DNA of 64,000 bases from Hybos culiciformis (GCA_964007475.1 OZ023274.1:22402043-22466042), one strand, 5' to 3'; numbered from the stretch's first letter, positions 1 to 13,841 are shown. Notes: generated from the sequence alone by a model not told the origin. Numbers and translations: made by a program.

Positions 1-2024
1 CAAAAAAAAAAATTTTTTTTTTTTTTTGTTTTTTATTCCATCTGCAATTTTCTATGATTCCAAAATAAAAAGTTATATCTAAAAGTTTAAAAGTATTATT
101 TATTGCAAAATGAAAGAGAAAAAAAAAACAAATTTCAATAAATTTTTATTTGAGTTGCTCTCATATTTTTTTTTCATAAAACTATAAAACTTTTAAATAA
201 AATAAAATAATAAATAGTTAAAGTTATATAATAAAAGAGTTTCCTGCACGGAAAAGTGTAAATCGTTACTTTGCCATAGAAATTTCCGTTTTGATTTATG
301 CGAAAAATATAAATTTTTTTAAATGTCAGAAATTGTAATCTTTTATACTGGCAAAAAACCAGAAGGTATTATTCTATTTGAATTAGTAATTCCATGAATT
401 TGTAAAAAATAAAAAAAAATAATGGTCAGTAAAACCACTTCTCCAACATTTGAAAATTATAATGCTTAAACCTTTATTTTACGACATATGATAGCTTAGT
501 TCACCAAGTTTTGTAGTTCAGAATTCCTTGAGGCTGATGAAATAGTACTTCTTAAAGCTAGCAAAATAAATTTTCATTTTCTTAATTTAAAATCCTATAA
601 TAACAGTAAAAATGTTTTTGGTTGAATTTAACAGTATAAATAACTTTTCTTTTTAATTACGACTGAAAATATTGTTTCCGAAACTTTAAATAATCAAAAA
701 TTTTCATATCATAATTATGATTGGACAAAAAGTCAAACTTATATTACAAAAAGCTTTTCTTCTTTTTTTTCCATTGTTTACAGTTTACATAATAATAATA
801 AATAATTGTTGTAGCGTTGTAGTTATTAATTTTTTTTTTCTCAAAATTATGTACATAAATTTCTGAAAATGAAAAATAACTATATATTTAAATATCCTTG
901 CAAATCATAATATGATTTTAATGTCCTTGTTGTCATTTATATAGTTCAGTTTTTAAATACAGGAATATATACGTCTACAAGAGTACAGAATATGAGTTGT
1001 AGAGGAGAAAGAGTGCTGAGCAAAGTATAACTAACTATAAATATAAATTTTCATATCTGAATTGAAATTAAATAAAAAAAAAAGGGAAAAATAATTAAAT
1101 CATTATTTTCATTTATTTTTTAATGAAATTTTTGATCCAATTATCATGAAAAAAAAAAAATTTATAATAATTATTTCTACTTTTTTAGAAAATAAATAGA
1201 TTTTTTTTATAAAAAAAAAAATAATTTTCAACGATGAAAATAATATTTTTTTTTTCATTTTATCCTTTGAGAATTGGGAAATATGTTTTTTTGCGATTTT
1301 ATTTTCATTATTATTATTATTTTTTTTTGAGTTGTTTAACTTTTCGAAATGCAATAAATATAGTAATTTCGAATGCAAAAATAATCATTTGATTTACATT
1401 TAAAAATATCTGACAGTTTTTTTATATAATTTAGTTTCATTTGTTAATGAAAGTTAAATTAAATATGTCTTCATCATTATTTTATTATTTTTATTTTTTT
1501 TTTTTAAACACGCTAAAATGGATAAATGAAATAAAATAAATAATAAAAAACATTTTGTACTTATTTTAATTTCATTAATTTTAGGAAAAAAAATGCATTT
1601 TTTAAGATAAACTTTGACACTAATCAGTATAAATTCAATATCTTTGTTATTGAGACCAAATGTATGATATAAAGCTTAAAATTTCGAATACTTCTGAAAA
1701 ATATTATCGTCACGACTTTTTTTTGTGAAATGGAAAACTCTCTACGTCCTCTCTCCATTTGTTCTGAAAGATATTTAAAAAATGAAATATACACTCTTTA
1801 AAAGTCAGATGTTTATCTTGCTGTCCGAAAATTTCAATTACTTGAATAGAGTAGACCAAATATTTGTCTTCTTGTAGTGTAAAAAATATTTCATAAATTT
1901 ATACCCATTTGTAAAAAATGTGCGCCCATTATTTGAGTTCATTAAAATTATTAACATATTCTTAGATGATGACGGTCTACTTCTTTTACTAGAGGACCAT
2001 AAACCCTTTTTCTTTTTCCCGCGT

Positions 2025-2456
2025 AGTGATTGTGTTTTCCCGGACTTTTTAAATTCTCGGGATTCGGGAAATCCTAAATATCCAATAAATTTATTTCTCG
2101 AGATTAAAGATTTATTTTCACCAATTCTCAAGATTCTCGAAAACCTCGAAATTTTAAAAAAAATTGTATAGTTAAAGAAATACCTGTTTATGACAAAAAA
2201 AAATTAAATGAGGCAAAATAAATCTTGCAAATGTAAACAGAAAATATTGGTTTCTTTTATATTATTGAAACTTTAATTATATTCATATAAAATTATAGTG
2301 TTTTGTATTACAATTTCCAAATCCCGAGTTTACTAATAATTTTGCTCAGGAATCGGGAATCCCAAAATATAAAGAACTAAGGTTCTCAAGAATCGGAAAT
2401 CGAATTTTTTGTAAATCTCGGGAATTCTCGAGACCGGATTCTCGAACACAATCACT
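2025..2456. mobile_element. Degenerate inverted-repeat element (hAT-like MITE?)
   Basis: The outer ends are an inverted repeat, AGTGATTGTGTT at the left and its complement at 2445-2456. The interior is rich in degenerate TCTCGGGATTC/GAATTC-like subrepeats in both orientations, so the two halves partly fold on each other. No transposase is visible. The terminal sequence is reminiscent of hAT-type ends, but no clean 8-bp target duplication is seen, so class assignment is tentative. Confidence 0.55.
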
Positions 2457-4100
2457 CCAGCGAGTAAATTATTTGCATTCCCAACGTTCTTCCGTAAAAA
2501 TTTTAAATCATACCAAAAAAATAATATATACCTAATTTAATTTATATAAATTTAAAATACTCACATTAGCTAGCGCACATCTTTTTTAAAAAATTTCTTT
2601 GAAAAGAAAAATTAATCAAGAAAATTTGTTTAACAACTATTAAGATTTGTAGAAAACCAATATAAGATTATGCTGCAAAATCTACGAAAAAATTAGCATT
2701 CACACTGATTTTCATTACATATACCTATATTATATATATATATATAGGATAATTTTGTTTTCAATTATTCATTAACACGAAAAAGTAATTAAGAAGTTAT
2801 ATGAAAAATTACAATAAAAATTTAAGATAAAGTATTTCATTTATACTCTACTTTCATTTATACTCTCTGAAAATATTAATGAGTAAGCATTAGCTTTTTA
2901 GTGCACATAAATAATAGCTAATAGTTTCTGTTGGTGTTGAATACAAAACAAAATTTACTTTATTAATTTTACGGAATCCCCGGAAAACATTAGAAAATGC
3001 TTTGCAATTAATAATAAGAAACCTCACACAATTCTCGATAATAGAAACTGTAATTCATATTTCCCTAAAAATTAAATTTTTTTTTAGATTTTTTTGTAGA
3101 GCAAAAAACTTATAATTATTATGAGCTTTGGACCTTATTTTGTTTAGTCAAAATCTATTTATTTTTTTTCTGTATGAGAATTATGTAAGTAAGTGACAAA
3201 AAATAAGCAAAATTTTCCTAAATTTTTAAAATGAAATGACATATTTCATCGTACAACCATAATATTTACATAATAATCAATTACCAAAAAAAAGAAATTT
3301 TTTTTTTCTTCTATTTTATAGAATGATTTTATCAGTTTAATTTTCCATAATAGTATGATTTTAGCTCCATTAATCATAAATATATAAATATTCTTATAAT
3401 GTTCTTGATGGTTTTATTCTCCTATATTTTTTTTCCTATAATAGATTAAATTATGTCTAATGTCTATATAAATTTTACTTCTTCTTAAAATATGAACATT
3501 ATGAAATTTTACAAGGAAATCGAAAGCTTGTAATATCATCATTTTCACTTTAAAATAAGTTATCATAAAAAAAAAAAAATTTTTTATGCTACTCCTTATA
3601 CATAATTTTCTTCTGCATTCGTATCTTTTTTAATACTCTTCTATATACTTTTCATATACCGTAGATAAAAAAATGTATATTCCTAAAAAGAAAAAAAAAA
3701 ACAAAAAAAACAAGGTGAATATTATTTATAAAAGAAATTTATGATTTTGCATAATTTCTTATTGTTCATGCAAATAAAAGAGGGATGCATCTTTTTAAAC
3801 TCTTTTTTTACGACCATTTTAATTCATAAAAATGAAAAATGAATATAAAGATCTCAAGAAGACAGAACAGAAAATTCAGTACAGATATTTAACAACTATT
3901 CAATAAATTTTAATTTTTCAGATATCTAACAGATTATATAAAAAAAAACTTTTTGTGTGTGTGCAATTAAAAACGTAGAGTATTTACATACATATAATTT
4001 TATGTTCATATAATAGTATTTGCATTTTTTGAAAATTTAAATTACATTAAATTTTGTGTGCGTATTAGAAAATATTCAAATTAATTTTACCTTCATATGT

Positions 4101-4330
4101 TGTACCATAGATTAAGAATACAGAAAGATTGGAAGCTTCATACAACATTTTTTCAGTCTTTTTTCGTATTTTATTGTGAAGGTGTTAGTAAAACTAAATA
4201 AAATTCTTTTCATACATTGATAATTATCACGTATTTTATTTTGTTTTACTAACACATTGACTTAAAAATACCAAAAATAATGTTGTATGAATCTTCCCAT
4301 CTTTCTGTATTCTTAATCTATGGTTGTACA
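4101..4330. mobile_element. Palindromic foldback element, about 230 bp
   Basis: The left arm (4101 to about 4153) and right arm (about 4277-4330) are near-perfect reverse complements over more than 50 bp, sharing CATAGATTAAGAATACAGAA. An inner pair of arms around GTTAGTAAAAC (about 4184) and GTTTTACTAAC (about 4243) is also complementary. No coding capacity. The structure fits a non-autonomous foldback/MITE. Target duplication is not clear. Confidence 0.75.
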
Positions 4331-4637
4331 AAATTTAACGAACTGAGAGGATCTACATAGATACTTGTATCTATAAGTAACAAAAAAGGAAGAATATTTA
4401 TTTTAAAATATTCAAAATAATAAAAATCACATCACTTTTTAAAGAGTAGATTTCTTTAAAGCTGGCATTTTAATGAATGCCAAAATAAATAAATTATATA
4501 GAATTTTAGTAAAAAAAAAAAATTAATATTTAGAAAAAAAAATCATTGAATTTATTACGAATTAACTTACAAATATTATAAAATCCTGACTTGGAATTGA
4601 AATATGAAACCTTGGAATGATTGAGAGAAAAATTAAA

Positions 4638-4891
4638 TCTTTGATGGGCGGGAAGAGAAGTCAATTTTTATCCGAAATGAAATCAAATCATTGTCGAGGT
4701 GAAAAAGTCGTTTTACTTGTTCTGTAGAAAGTCGTATTATGTGTTCTGTAAAAAGAGTATAACTCCATTGGAAGTTGATAGACTTATAATTTTTTTTACA
4801 GAACACGTAATACGACTTTTTCACCTCGACAATGATTTGATTTCATTTCGGATAAAAATTGACTTATACTCCTCTTCCCGCCCATCAAAGA
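4638..4891. mobile_element. Palindromic foldback element, about 254 bp
   Basis: The ends are a 20-bp inverted repeat, TCTTTGATGGGCGGGAAGAG. The complementarity continues inward through most of both arms, as far as the ACGACTTTTTCACC segment. Short open frames exist on both strands only because the arms mirror each other. Fits a hairpin MITE. The inner part holds tandem-like GTTCTGTA repeats. Confidence 0.8.
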
Positions 4892-6392
4892 AATAATCCT
4901 TTAATATGTACTCACATTTAACAGTGTCTTATTAAATCTTAAAATTTCAATAGATTGAAAATCACATCAAAATTTATTAGGTATATCTTTATTTTTTTAA
5001 TGAAATCAATTAATATAAATCAATAATTAATGATTAAAATGTATTATAATCTATGCATAATGTTTATATATATATATATTACGATTACGTAGAAATAAAT
5101 AAATGAAAAATGACAAATTAATTGATGGACACGCTACCAATATCCAATTTTTTTTAATTTTTTTTTTCATATTTATTATAATTGTTTTTTGAAAACATTA
5201 AATTAAAATATAATTATTCATAAATTATCCTTATTTAAAGAGTAATTATTATCGTTAATTAAAAATTTATATGTAATAAATATACAGAAGTGGCGGCAGA
5301 CTAATAGTAGATACCATAATTTATTAATATAAACTCTATGCATAGTTAAAATAAAATTTAATGTATCCTTTTATTCAATTTCTTCAATTAAAATTTAATA
5401 TTTTTGGCAACCTTTAAGATAACATGGATGAAGTTATAATATTAACATAATATGTATTCATCAAATATTATTTACCAAAATATTATAAATTTATTTTATA
5501 TTTTAATACATAGGTATATAAACATGAATAGACAGTACAAGAAGCATTTTCAATCTTCAAGTTTTCTTATGCATATAACATCTATTAAAAATTTTAAATT
5601 TTGCCCCAAAATAAAATGATATAAAATTTTTATATTAATATTGAACTTCGATGCAGTTATAGTATAGATATTTTTTTATGTTTCGAATATATTATATAAA
5701 ACATTTGATATAAATCTGAAGACTAGACCTCTGAATTGACAATTGAAATTTGAATGAAAATCGATTCGAGCGATTTTCTTTACAATTTAAAAAATATATA
5801 CGAAAAAAAGTTTCAAAAATTTATTTCAAGAATGCATATTTTTTTTTTAATGAAATTTGTAAAATATAAATTCCATAAGATTACGAAAATATTGTAAAAA
5901 TCCATACTTGATATTTAATCTTAATCGTATAGTCCATTTTATGAAGAAAATAAAGTCTATCTAAATCCTTTTACAAATAACAAATAATTAGCAAAAATTT
6001 CGTCCTTGAAGAAAACTCTTTTTTGCTTTTTAATAGATTTTAAAGCTTGTCTGTACGAAATTATCAAAGTATTTTATATATCGGGGTTTTCTTGACATTT
6101 TTTTTTGCGGAAAAGTAAATATAAGAATAATTGTTAAAAAAAAAAGTTTTTTCTAGACCTGAAAAAAAATACCTGTGTGTAAATTACATTATACAAAACA
6201 GCTTCTACTACACGTTTAGTACATTATGTCGGTAAAGGTTTTCTTTTTGCATTCTAAACACTTTCTTTATTTATTTCCATTTAAATTTAAATTTTATCTT
6301 AAATTTATAAAAAAAAAGCTAAAACTATTTTACCTTTTGTTCAATGAATATAATAAAATTATATTAAAATAGAAAATTTATTCCAATTTTCT

Positions 6393-6592
6393 NNNNNNNN
6401 NNNNNNNNNNNNNNNNNNNNNNNNNNNNNNNNNNNNNNNNNNNNNNNNNNNNNNNNNNNNNNNNNNNNNNNNNNNNNNNNNNNNNNNNNNNNNNNNNNNN
6501 NNNNNNNNNNNNNNNNNNNNNNNNNNNNNNNNNNNNNNNNNNNNNNNNNNNNNNNNNNNNNNNNNNNNNNNNNNNNNNNNNNNNNNNNNNNN
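6393..6592. other. Assembly gap, 200 N
   Basis: Exactly 200 unresolved bases, flanked by AT-rich sequence. A fixed round length suggests a scaffold gap of unknown true size, so coding exons could be missing here. Confidence 0.99.
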
Positions 6593-6818
6593 TTATAAAA
6601 TTTTAATGTAGGAATTTCGGAAACCATAAAATTTTCTGTAATTTTCTTAAAGTTTCCAATATGTTTAATTAATTTTATTCAAAAATATGTAGTAAAAATA
6701 AAAAAATAAAAAACTTTAAATAAACTGAAAATTACATAAATTTTTTTTATAATACTTTATACATTTATAACTATTTTTTTTTTTTTTGTTATTTCTGAAA
6801 ATTTTTATGTCTCTGCAG

Positions 6819-6842
6819 CACCAGATAGTAAAAATGGTCCGT
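6819..6842 (+). other. Candidate 24-nt microexon upstream of the cadherin exons
   Basis: The segment is bounded by a strong acceptor (TGTCTCTGCAG) and a strong donor (GTGAGT). It is 24 nt long and free of stops in the frame needed to join the phase-1 boundary of the exon at 14405. It would add eight residues ending in KNGPC just before the AIYVV strand of a cadherin repeat. No homology supports it, so it stays a candidate only. Confidence 0.3.
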
Positions 6843-7758
6843 GTGAGTATCAACATAAAAATAAAAAAAAAAAACAAAATAAAGTCTTTTATTGCATTAT
6901 TGTCGTTTCTTTTTTTTTTGAAAATTGCTTATATTTTATAACTTAAACGAGAGCGGCTGCAAAAACTTTTTATTTTTTATTTTTGTTGTTATGAATATAA
7001 AAAAAAATTATACTTATATGTATAAAAGAAAAATAAAAATTATATTAAAAAAATATATATTATGTCGTACTTAGCACATCCACAAGATAATCTGTGCATA
7101 TTTTTAAGCTTTTACATATATTTATTTATGTTTTTTTTTTTTTTTTTGCATGGCACATTTTCGTAGCATTTTTTATTATTACATATTATTATTTTTGCTA
7201 TCTGTTCTGCTTTTTGTTAGCTGCACCGCGTGATTAAATAAATCCCTTAAGGAAATTAACTGTCTAAAATAATAATAATAATGAAAAAGACATTTTTTTT
7301 TTAAGTGTAAAAAACAAATTAAAAAGTCAAAATTTTTAACTAAAATAAAAAACCATATGTTGTTAACTAACTAAAAAATAGTAACAAATACAATTTTACA
7401 TTATTTTCAGTAAGATTGTTGTAAGCATTAAAATTTTATTTTGTATTGCATACTTTTAGGCAATTTAACTTCATCTGCATGTTAATTAAAAGTATCCAAT
7501 ATAAAATTAAAATTAAAATTACAAAGCCTTTTGTAGAACGTATCTAATTTAATAAATTTTGCTCCTAATTACTTCATGTATAATATTATTTCTAAACGTA
7601 ATTTCTGGATCAAATCAGAATATAAAAACTTCAACGTTCAGTACAATTTATTTTGTATAACATACTTTTAGGTAGTACGGGAACAAAATAAAAATAATTG
7701 TACAAGTAGTTTGCAATATAAAGGCTAATTGCAAGAAGAAAATTTACTGCCAATAATA

Positions 7759-8088
7759 GTAGATTACAGTACATGTTAAGAAAATTTGTTATTACAACGA
7801 GTTGTGTATACACAAAAACACATAGACACGAGTCAATACTTATATCACGAGACCGTTCTTCACTTTTGTTTATTTTTTGAATTGCAAATGTATTGATTGC
7901 AATTACCTCTCACATGCACATTAAAACAGTATACAAAACGTGTTAATAAAATTTGTTATACAGCTCATTGTGTATATACACAAAAACACACGGACACTTG
8001 TCAATATTATTGACACGTGTCCATGTGTTTTTATGTATACACAACTCGTTGTAATAACAAATTTTCTTAACATGTGTTGTAATCTACT
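7759..8088. mobile_element. Nested inverted-repeat element, copy A
   Basis: Contains a block starting at GTAGATTACA (7759) that is the reverse complement of the block ending at 8088, enclosing a middle block starting TTTGTTTATTT (7867). The middle and right blocks recur at 34999-35257. The left block also carries the central CGGTCTC sequence found in the middle of that second copy. This suggests two foldback insertions or a rearranged foldback. It spawns spurious open frames on both strands. Confidence 0.75.
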
Positions 8089-11000
8089 ATTAATGACATG
8101 TAAACAGAAAATTGATTTTACCGACTTAATATTACGGACTTAAAATTAAATCCGTAATTTTTAAATAATCTATATCGATCAGTCCATTCTTTTTTTGATT
8201 TGATTATTTTCAGGTTACGGAAATGTTCCCCAAATACACTGTTCCATCTTAAAGTGTCAATTTATCAAAAATCAAATCAATATAAATATACTTAAATTTA
8301 AAATTTTAACCCAAAAAAAAAATTCTAAGAATTAATAATCTTTTCAAAGAAAACAAAATCTTTATGTGTAAAATTATATAAAATATAGGTACTACATATA
8401 ACAAAAAATTTTGAAAATATTATTTTAAATGTGTTGCATAACCTAAAATTTCATGCAAATGTGTTTCGCAATGCATCAATTTTAAGAAATGGATAACAAA
8501 AAAAAATAAAATAAAAATAAATAAATAAGGATTCTCATAACAAAATGTGACAATATGGTAAAAAAAAAAAAAAAAAATCTTTGCATTAAAAATACTCAGC
8601 ACCCCAAAACACCCATATAGCAGCATTGATTTCAGAACAAATATATATATTAAATATTTAAAACAACAAACATGAAAAACAAAAAAATCTTAACCAAAAT
8701 GAATAATTCATCATTTATAGGTTTTAATTTTATGCCATATGAAATTTTTACCATAACATTGCATTGCATTTGTATATTTTGCATAATATTTTATACATTT
8801 AACTATATATATATAAGTTTTAAATATAATGTGCATCTATGTAAATAAAGCATTATACAACATAAATCCAAGATAAGAACATTACATGTAAAATAAAATT
8901 ATTTCATGCATTTTTTAACTTTTTGAAAACAAGAAAAAAATTATAATATTAATATTAAAAAATAAAATTTAAATTTCGTGAAATCTTAAATTTTATTCAA
9001 GTAGTAATTTTTTTTTAAATAGTTTAAAAATTATTAATCATGTAATATAATGTATACATTGTACATGTACATAATATACCTAATATTTTATGTATATTTT
9101 TTGAATATTAATTAATCACGAAATTAAAAAATTTAGAACAATAACAGCAATCTAACAAGACAGGATTGGTTTTCTTTCTTAAATCTTAAATTTTTGCAAA
9201 TTTAAGAATATTGAAGGCTATAGAAAATTTTTATTCTTAAGCCGAAAATGGGGAGCTATGAAGAAATAAAATAAACTTATAACGTGTTTCTGTTGTACTG
9301 TATAAGTAATCTTATTCTGTTATATTTTATTATTATTTACTTAGTATGAATCACAAGGAAATTAAACACTCTGTATTATCATTCTACATACTATTTAACA
9401 CTTTCAAGTTATTCAATTAATTTTTCTCGTTTCGTCTTCGTTGGCTCCATTAATTTTTGATTCAAAATCATCAATTCTAAATTGTGAGAACAGAATAACC
9501 GGTGTTTCCCGTCCACTAAAAGAAGTTATTTCTCGAATGAAAACCTTAAATTGTTATTATTATTTACGATAATATTCAAATTTTTGTTAAAACCTTTTAA
9601 CATTTCTACTTTGCAAACTTGAAATGTGAGATCCTTTTGCACACCTGCTTGATAAAAACTTTTTTTTTAATCATTATTGCTGCTAAAGTTATTCACCTAT
9701 GAAACACTGCATAACAATTTTTTTTTGAAAATATTAAATTTAAAAAAGGAAATAATTTGAATTTTTTCTTGTGTCTAAAAATAAAATTAAAAAAGAAGAA
9801 ATTATCTCATGTCATCCTTTAGAATCTCTATTTTCTGCATTAAAGCTCATACGTTCTACTTTGCACACCATAGTAAAGGATGCACAAGTTAACTTTCGTT
9901 TATTTTTTTTTTTATTTTTTCTCTCTCTTTTATTTTTATCAATTTAAAGTATATAATTTTTTTTACGTTTCGTTGACTTTAATATAAATTTAATTATGAA
10001 CAGAAACAGAATACATAATTAAGTATAAAAATATATATTTTTTATTTTTTTTATGTTTGCATCAAGCTTTAAATTTACTTTTAATTTTTTTTTTTTTTTT
10101 TTTTTAAATAAAAATTTTACGCTGAATAAAATCTAACGAGAGTTTTATCTAAGAAAATTTATTTAAATATATTTTTTTTTTTTATTTAAATTCTCTAAAA
10201 AGCTTGGTATGCTGTTTACTAGGTTAATTCAATGTGAAACTAAAATTAACAATCTGCAAACATGCTTAAGTTATCCTAAATGTATGCAAAATCATACTTA
10301 CTTCTTAAATTTTCTTAAATTTTGTTAGTTTTTTTTTTGCACAATTAATTTGAAAATAATTTTGAATAGTTAAATAAATTTTGATTTTAATTTTAGTCTG
10401 GTTCAAGAAATGTAACATTTAGAAAACTGTTTCAGTGCACTTACATATTTAAGAAAATATTAAAAGATATAAGAAAAAAATTTAAATAATCTGATTACTT
10501 TTTATAAACGACAAATTTGGATTAAAAATTACAGTTCGCTTTAAAAATCCAAAAATTGTTCGCTCTAACATCTAGAGAGATAACTTAAGGAAAATTTATC
10601 AATTATTAGAGAACATTTTTTTCTTGTTAAAAACAACTTTTAAAGAACGTTTACTTTTTTATCAGAATTTATATTATTAAAACGATTGAAACTATTTACC
10701 AGTATCTATTTTGCTTGTTTGGGAAATTTTAGCACGCCCTTATATAATAGTGTATATCTATCATTACAACATCCACTATTAAAGTGTATTTCCTTGTTAT
10801 GTTATGTGTAGTTTATTTTTATATATTTCAAGGACTTCCCATAAAGAATAAGTAAATAAAATATAGGAAAATTTTTTTTCTCTTATTATTGTTATTAAAT
10901 TCCTAAGAACATTGAATATAACCCTTATCACTTTTATCTATATGATGTAAGGAAAAAGAAAAAAAAGGAACGAATAAGTTTTTCTATGTTAAAAAAAAAA

Positions 11001-13811
11001 AAAACAATTATTTTTAAATTTACTAATTCATGAAAAAAGAATTGCCATTATAAATTTTATAATATCAAGATCATTGATAAGTTTAAGTAAAAGAATTGTT
11101 AACATTAGATATTTGTTTCTGGTGTAACTATACCAATAATGAGTTTTAAGACAAACTATATTTAAAATTTAATAGTATTTAACGAATTTCTAATCTCTTG
11201 TTGCAAGCTTTTCTATCGTCATGCCATCAATCCTTTCAAAACTTTTCTGATTTTAATTTTAAATCAAATCAAACTCAATACAGCAAACATAAATATTCCC
11301 ATTACAAATTCTGTAAATTAATTGAAGAATTATGATTGTTCTTCTCTGTTTTAATTCGAACCAAGTCTACAAACATAACCTGGAAAATTTTTAGACCTAC
11401 ATATTATTAAATTATTATCGTTAAAGCAATTTTTATAATCAACAAATTCAATAATTTTTGAATTTAAATAGTTTAAATAGATGAAAAATTTAAAAGAATA
11501 ATTTATTCCTTGGAAGAAAATCTAACTGGAAAAAAGCCAAAATTTAAAAAAAGCAATAATTTTCCATTTTTTCAACGCATTCGAAACTTGAAAAAAAATT
11601 TTTTTCTTTATTTTGTAAATTTTTCAATATTTATATTAATTTTTAGCCAAGCTATGCACAAAAAAAAGATTTATTTTTGAAAATCAAATAAAAATTATTA
11701 AAACAACAAAAATAAGTTCTCAACCATTAAATAATATATCTATTCGAATTAAAATGGTGAAAAAAAAATATTACAATTTCGTATTTTCTAAAATTATATA
11801 CAAAATATTAATTCAGTATAGAATATTAACCTCTTTTTGGATAAATCAGTTTCGAATTTCAATCACCATAGTTATTAGTTTGTTCACCAGGATTGTGAAT
11901 AGGAAGGAATACAGAATCTATAAAATAAAAATTTCATTTAGAAGTGAGATTTGATTTTCTTAAATTTGGGAAATGTTTCAAATATAAGTTTTTTTTTTAA
12001 TATTTCGATACATTAAGATAATTAAAGAAAGTATTGTTAAAGTTAACTCTTTTGGTATATTCACTCTATCAAACATTTTAGAAAGTTTAATAAATAAATA
12101 TAATTGAAAATCGATAATCTAAAATCGATAATATGATAAATATGATAGTGAATAATTGTTTATTAGGAAAATAAGGTAAACTTGTTTTTTTAGAAATTTA
12201 ATTCTTTCATATACGATAAATTAAAACATAAATCCATTTTATAAACCAAATAAAGACAGAAAGTATCAAGTGGATTAGTCTTAATAAAAATTTCTGACGA
12301 TTATTGTATTTTATTCTTAATTATATCCTGACATTCACCGTCTACTCATTATGAAGTGATATTTATAGGAAAATCTTATATATTTTCCGCTGCACTCTGG
12401 TAAAAATAAAAATAGGAATGCACAATAGGTTACACAATTTGGAAATAAGACTTTCGCAAAATTATCGCTATTAACTTTATAATATAACTTTGTGTAACTT
12501 TTTGCTATCTTGTTAACATTTCAAACAGAATATAAGCATTATATCCAGCATTTTACCACATCTAAGTCTTTTGTCACAGCTAAGAATTTTTCCACACACA
12601 TAATTATCCTTTTTCCACATTTATTTTTTTTTTCTTTTAATAAAAATAAATTTTTCCATAGCAACTCACAAAAATCAGCAATTCAACGTCATAATTAAAA
12701 ATTTATAATATAAAATCACAATTTTTGAAGTGTTTTTCCGCTATACCAAAATTTTAAACAATAAAATGAAAATTTTTCACCTGAAAATTGCAAAGAAAAT
12801 AAAAAATATGTATAAATTTAGCGGATGTGGAAAAGCTCACAAAAATTTTATAAAAATTTTCCTACATTAAAAAAAAACAACAAATAAAAATAAATAAATA
12901 AAAATTAAATTATAAAATGCATACAAGAAGAATACTGTGATTAAAAAAAAAAAAAAAAAAAAATTGGAAATAATATAAACGGGTAAAAATCCATTTAATT
13001 TTTTATTTTTTATAGAAATTTTTTTTGTTCCTGTATCTCTATATCTATATTATCCTTTTTTTAATTTTCCAATTTTCCTATAAATAAAAAAAATCACAAA
13101 AAAAAAAAAAAATTTTTTTTAAAGTAAAACTAAAGAGCATAAAAAATAATAACGAATTTTCCTATTTTCTGCTTGCATTTAAATGTTTATTTATTTTACA
13201 AAAAAAAAACCAATTTTTGTATGTATACTTAAAAAAAAGAATAATTTACATATATTTGTGTATATTATATCTACATTTTTTTTTTTAAATATTGAAACGG
13301 CTGAATTTTCATTTAATTTTTTTCACAACTTCTATATATTATGCATGAAAATTTTTTATATAAATATTGCTTTAAAACGCGAAAAAAATGTAGACGAAAA
13401 AAAAAAAAATGTATATTATGTTTATAAAATATAATATATACATTATATAAATTTATAGTATTGTACATATATAAAGTGCATTCTAAATTTTTACACAGAA
13501 AAGCATAAAAAGAATTTTTTTTTTTTAATTATTTTACAATGCACTTTTTCATGCTTCTTTTTTATTGTTAATATTGTCGTCACAGACCCTAATTTGATAT
13601 AATAAGTGTTATTTAATGTTGTTTATGTATAAATGTCAAAAAAACAAAATATTAATAATCCAATTTTTATTGTATGATAAATTTTTAATAGTTTTTCTTA
13701 AAGTTAAAGCAAAAAAAAAATGTGACAATTAACCATTATGTGTCAAAAACGATAGAAAAGATTTTCAATCTATAATGTCGATTTAGATCATTTTCAAATT
13801 AAATAAAGTTT

Positions 13812-13841
13812 TCCGCTTAATTATAATTCAATTAAGCGGAA
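13812..13841. repeat. Short perfect palindrome
   Basis: TCCGCTTAATT is followed after a few bases by its exact complement AATTAAGCGGA, forming a compact hairpin of about 30 bp in AT-rich non-coding DNA. No function can be assigned. Confidence 0.7.

Larger units (their letters stand above)
1..6392. other. AT-rich non-coding DNA (long intron or upstream of the cadherin)
   Basis: I see no coding exon with recognisable homology here. The open frames present are low-complexity or arise from inverted repeats. Three palindromic elements lie inside (2025-2456, 4101-4330, 4638-4891) and are listed separately. Because the cadherin gene downstream lacks its N-terminal repeats, this stretch may be part of a very long intron, but that is inference. 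Confidence 0.6.

Noticed and set aside
1109..1378. 89-codon open frame on the minus strand
   Set aside because: Poly-Asn, Lys and Phe from homopolymer runs; low-complexity artefact.
4699..4896. Mirror-image open frames on both strands with similar peptides
   Set aside because: They arise from the arms of a palindromic element; no homology or independent coding signal.
7436..7673. Two similar stretches TATTTTGTAT..CATACTTTTAGG
   Set aside because: Too short and AT-rich to distinguish from chance or an old fragmentary repeat.
7631..8143. Open frames on both strands sharing TQLVVITNFLNM
   Set aside because: Same peptide on both strands results from the inverted repeat at 7759-8088.
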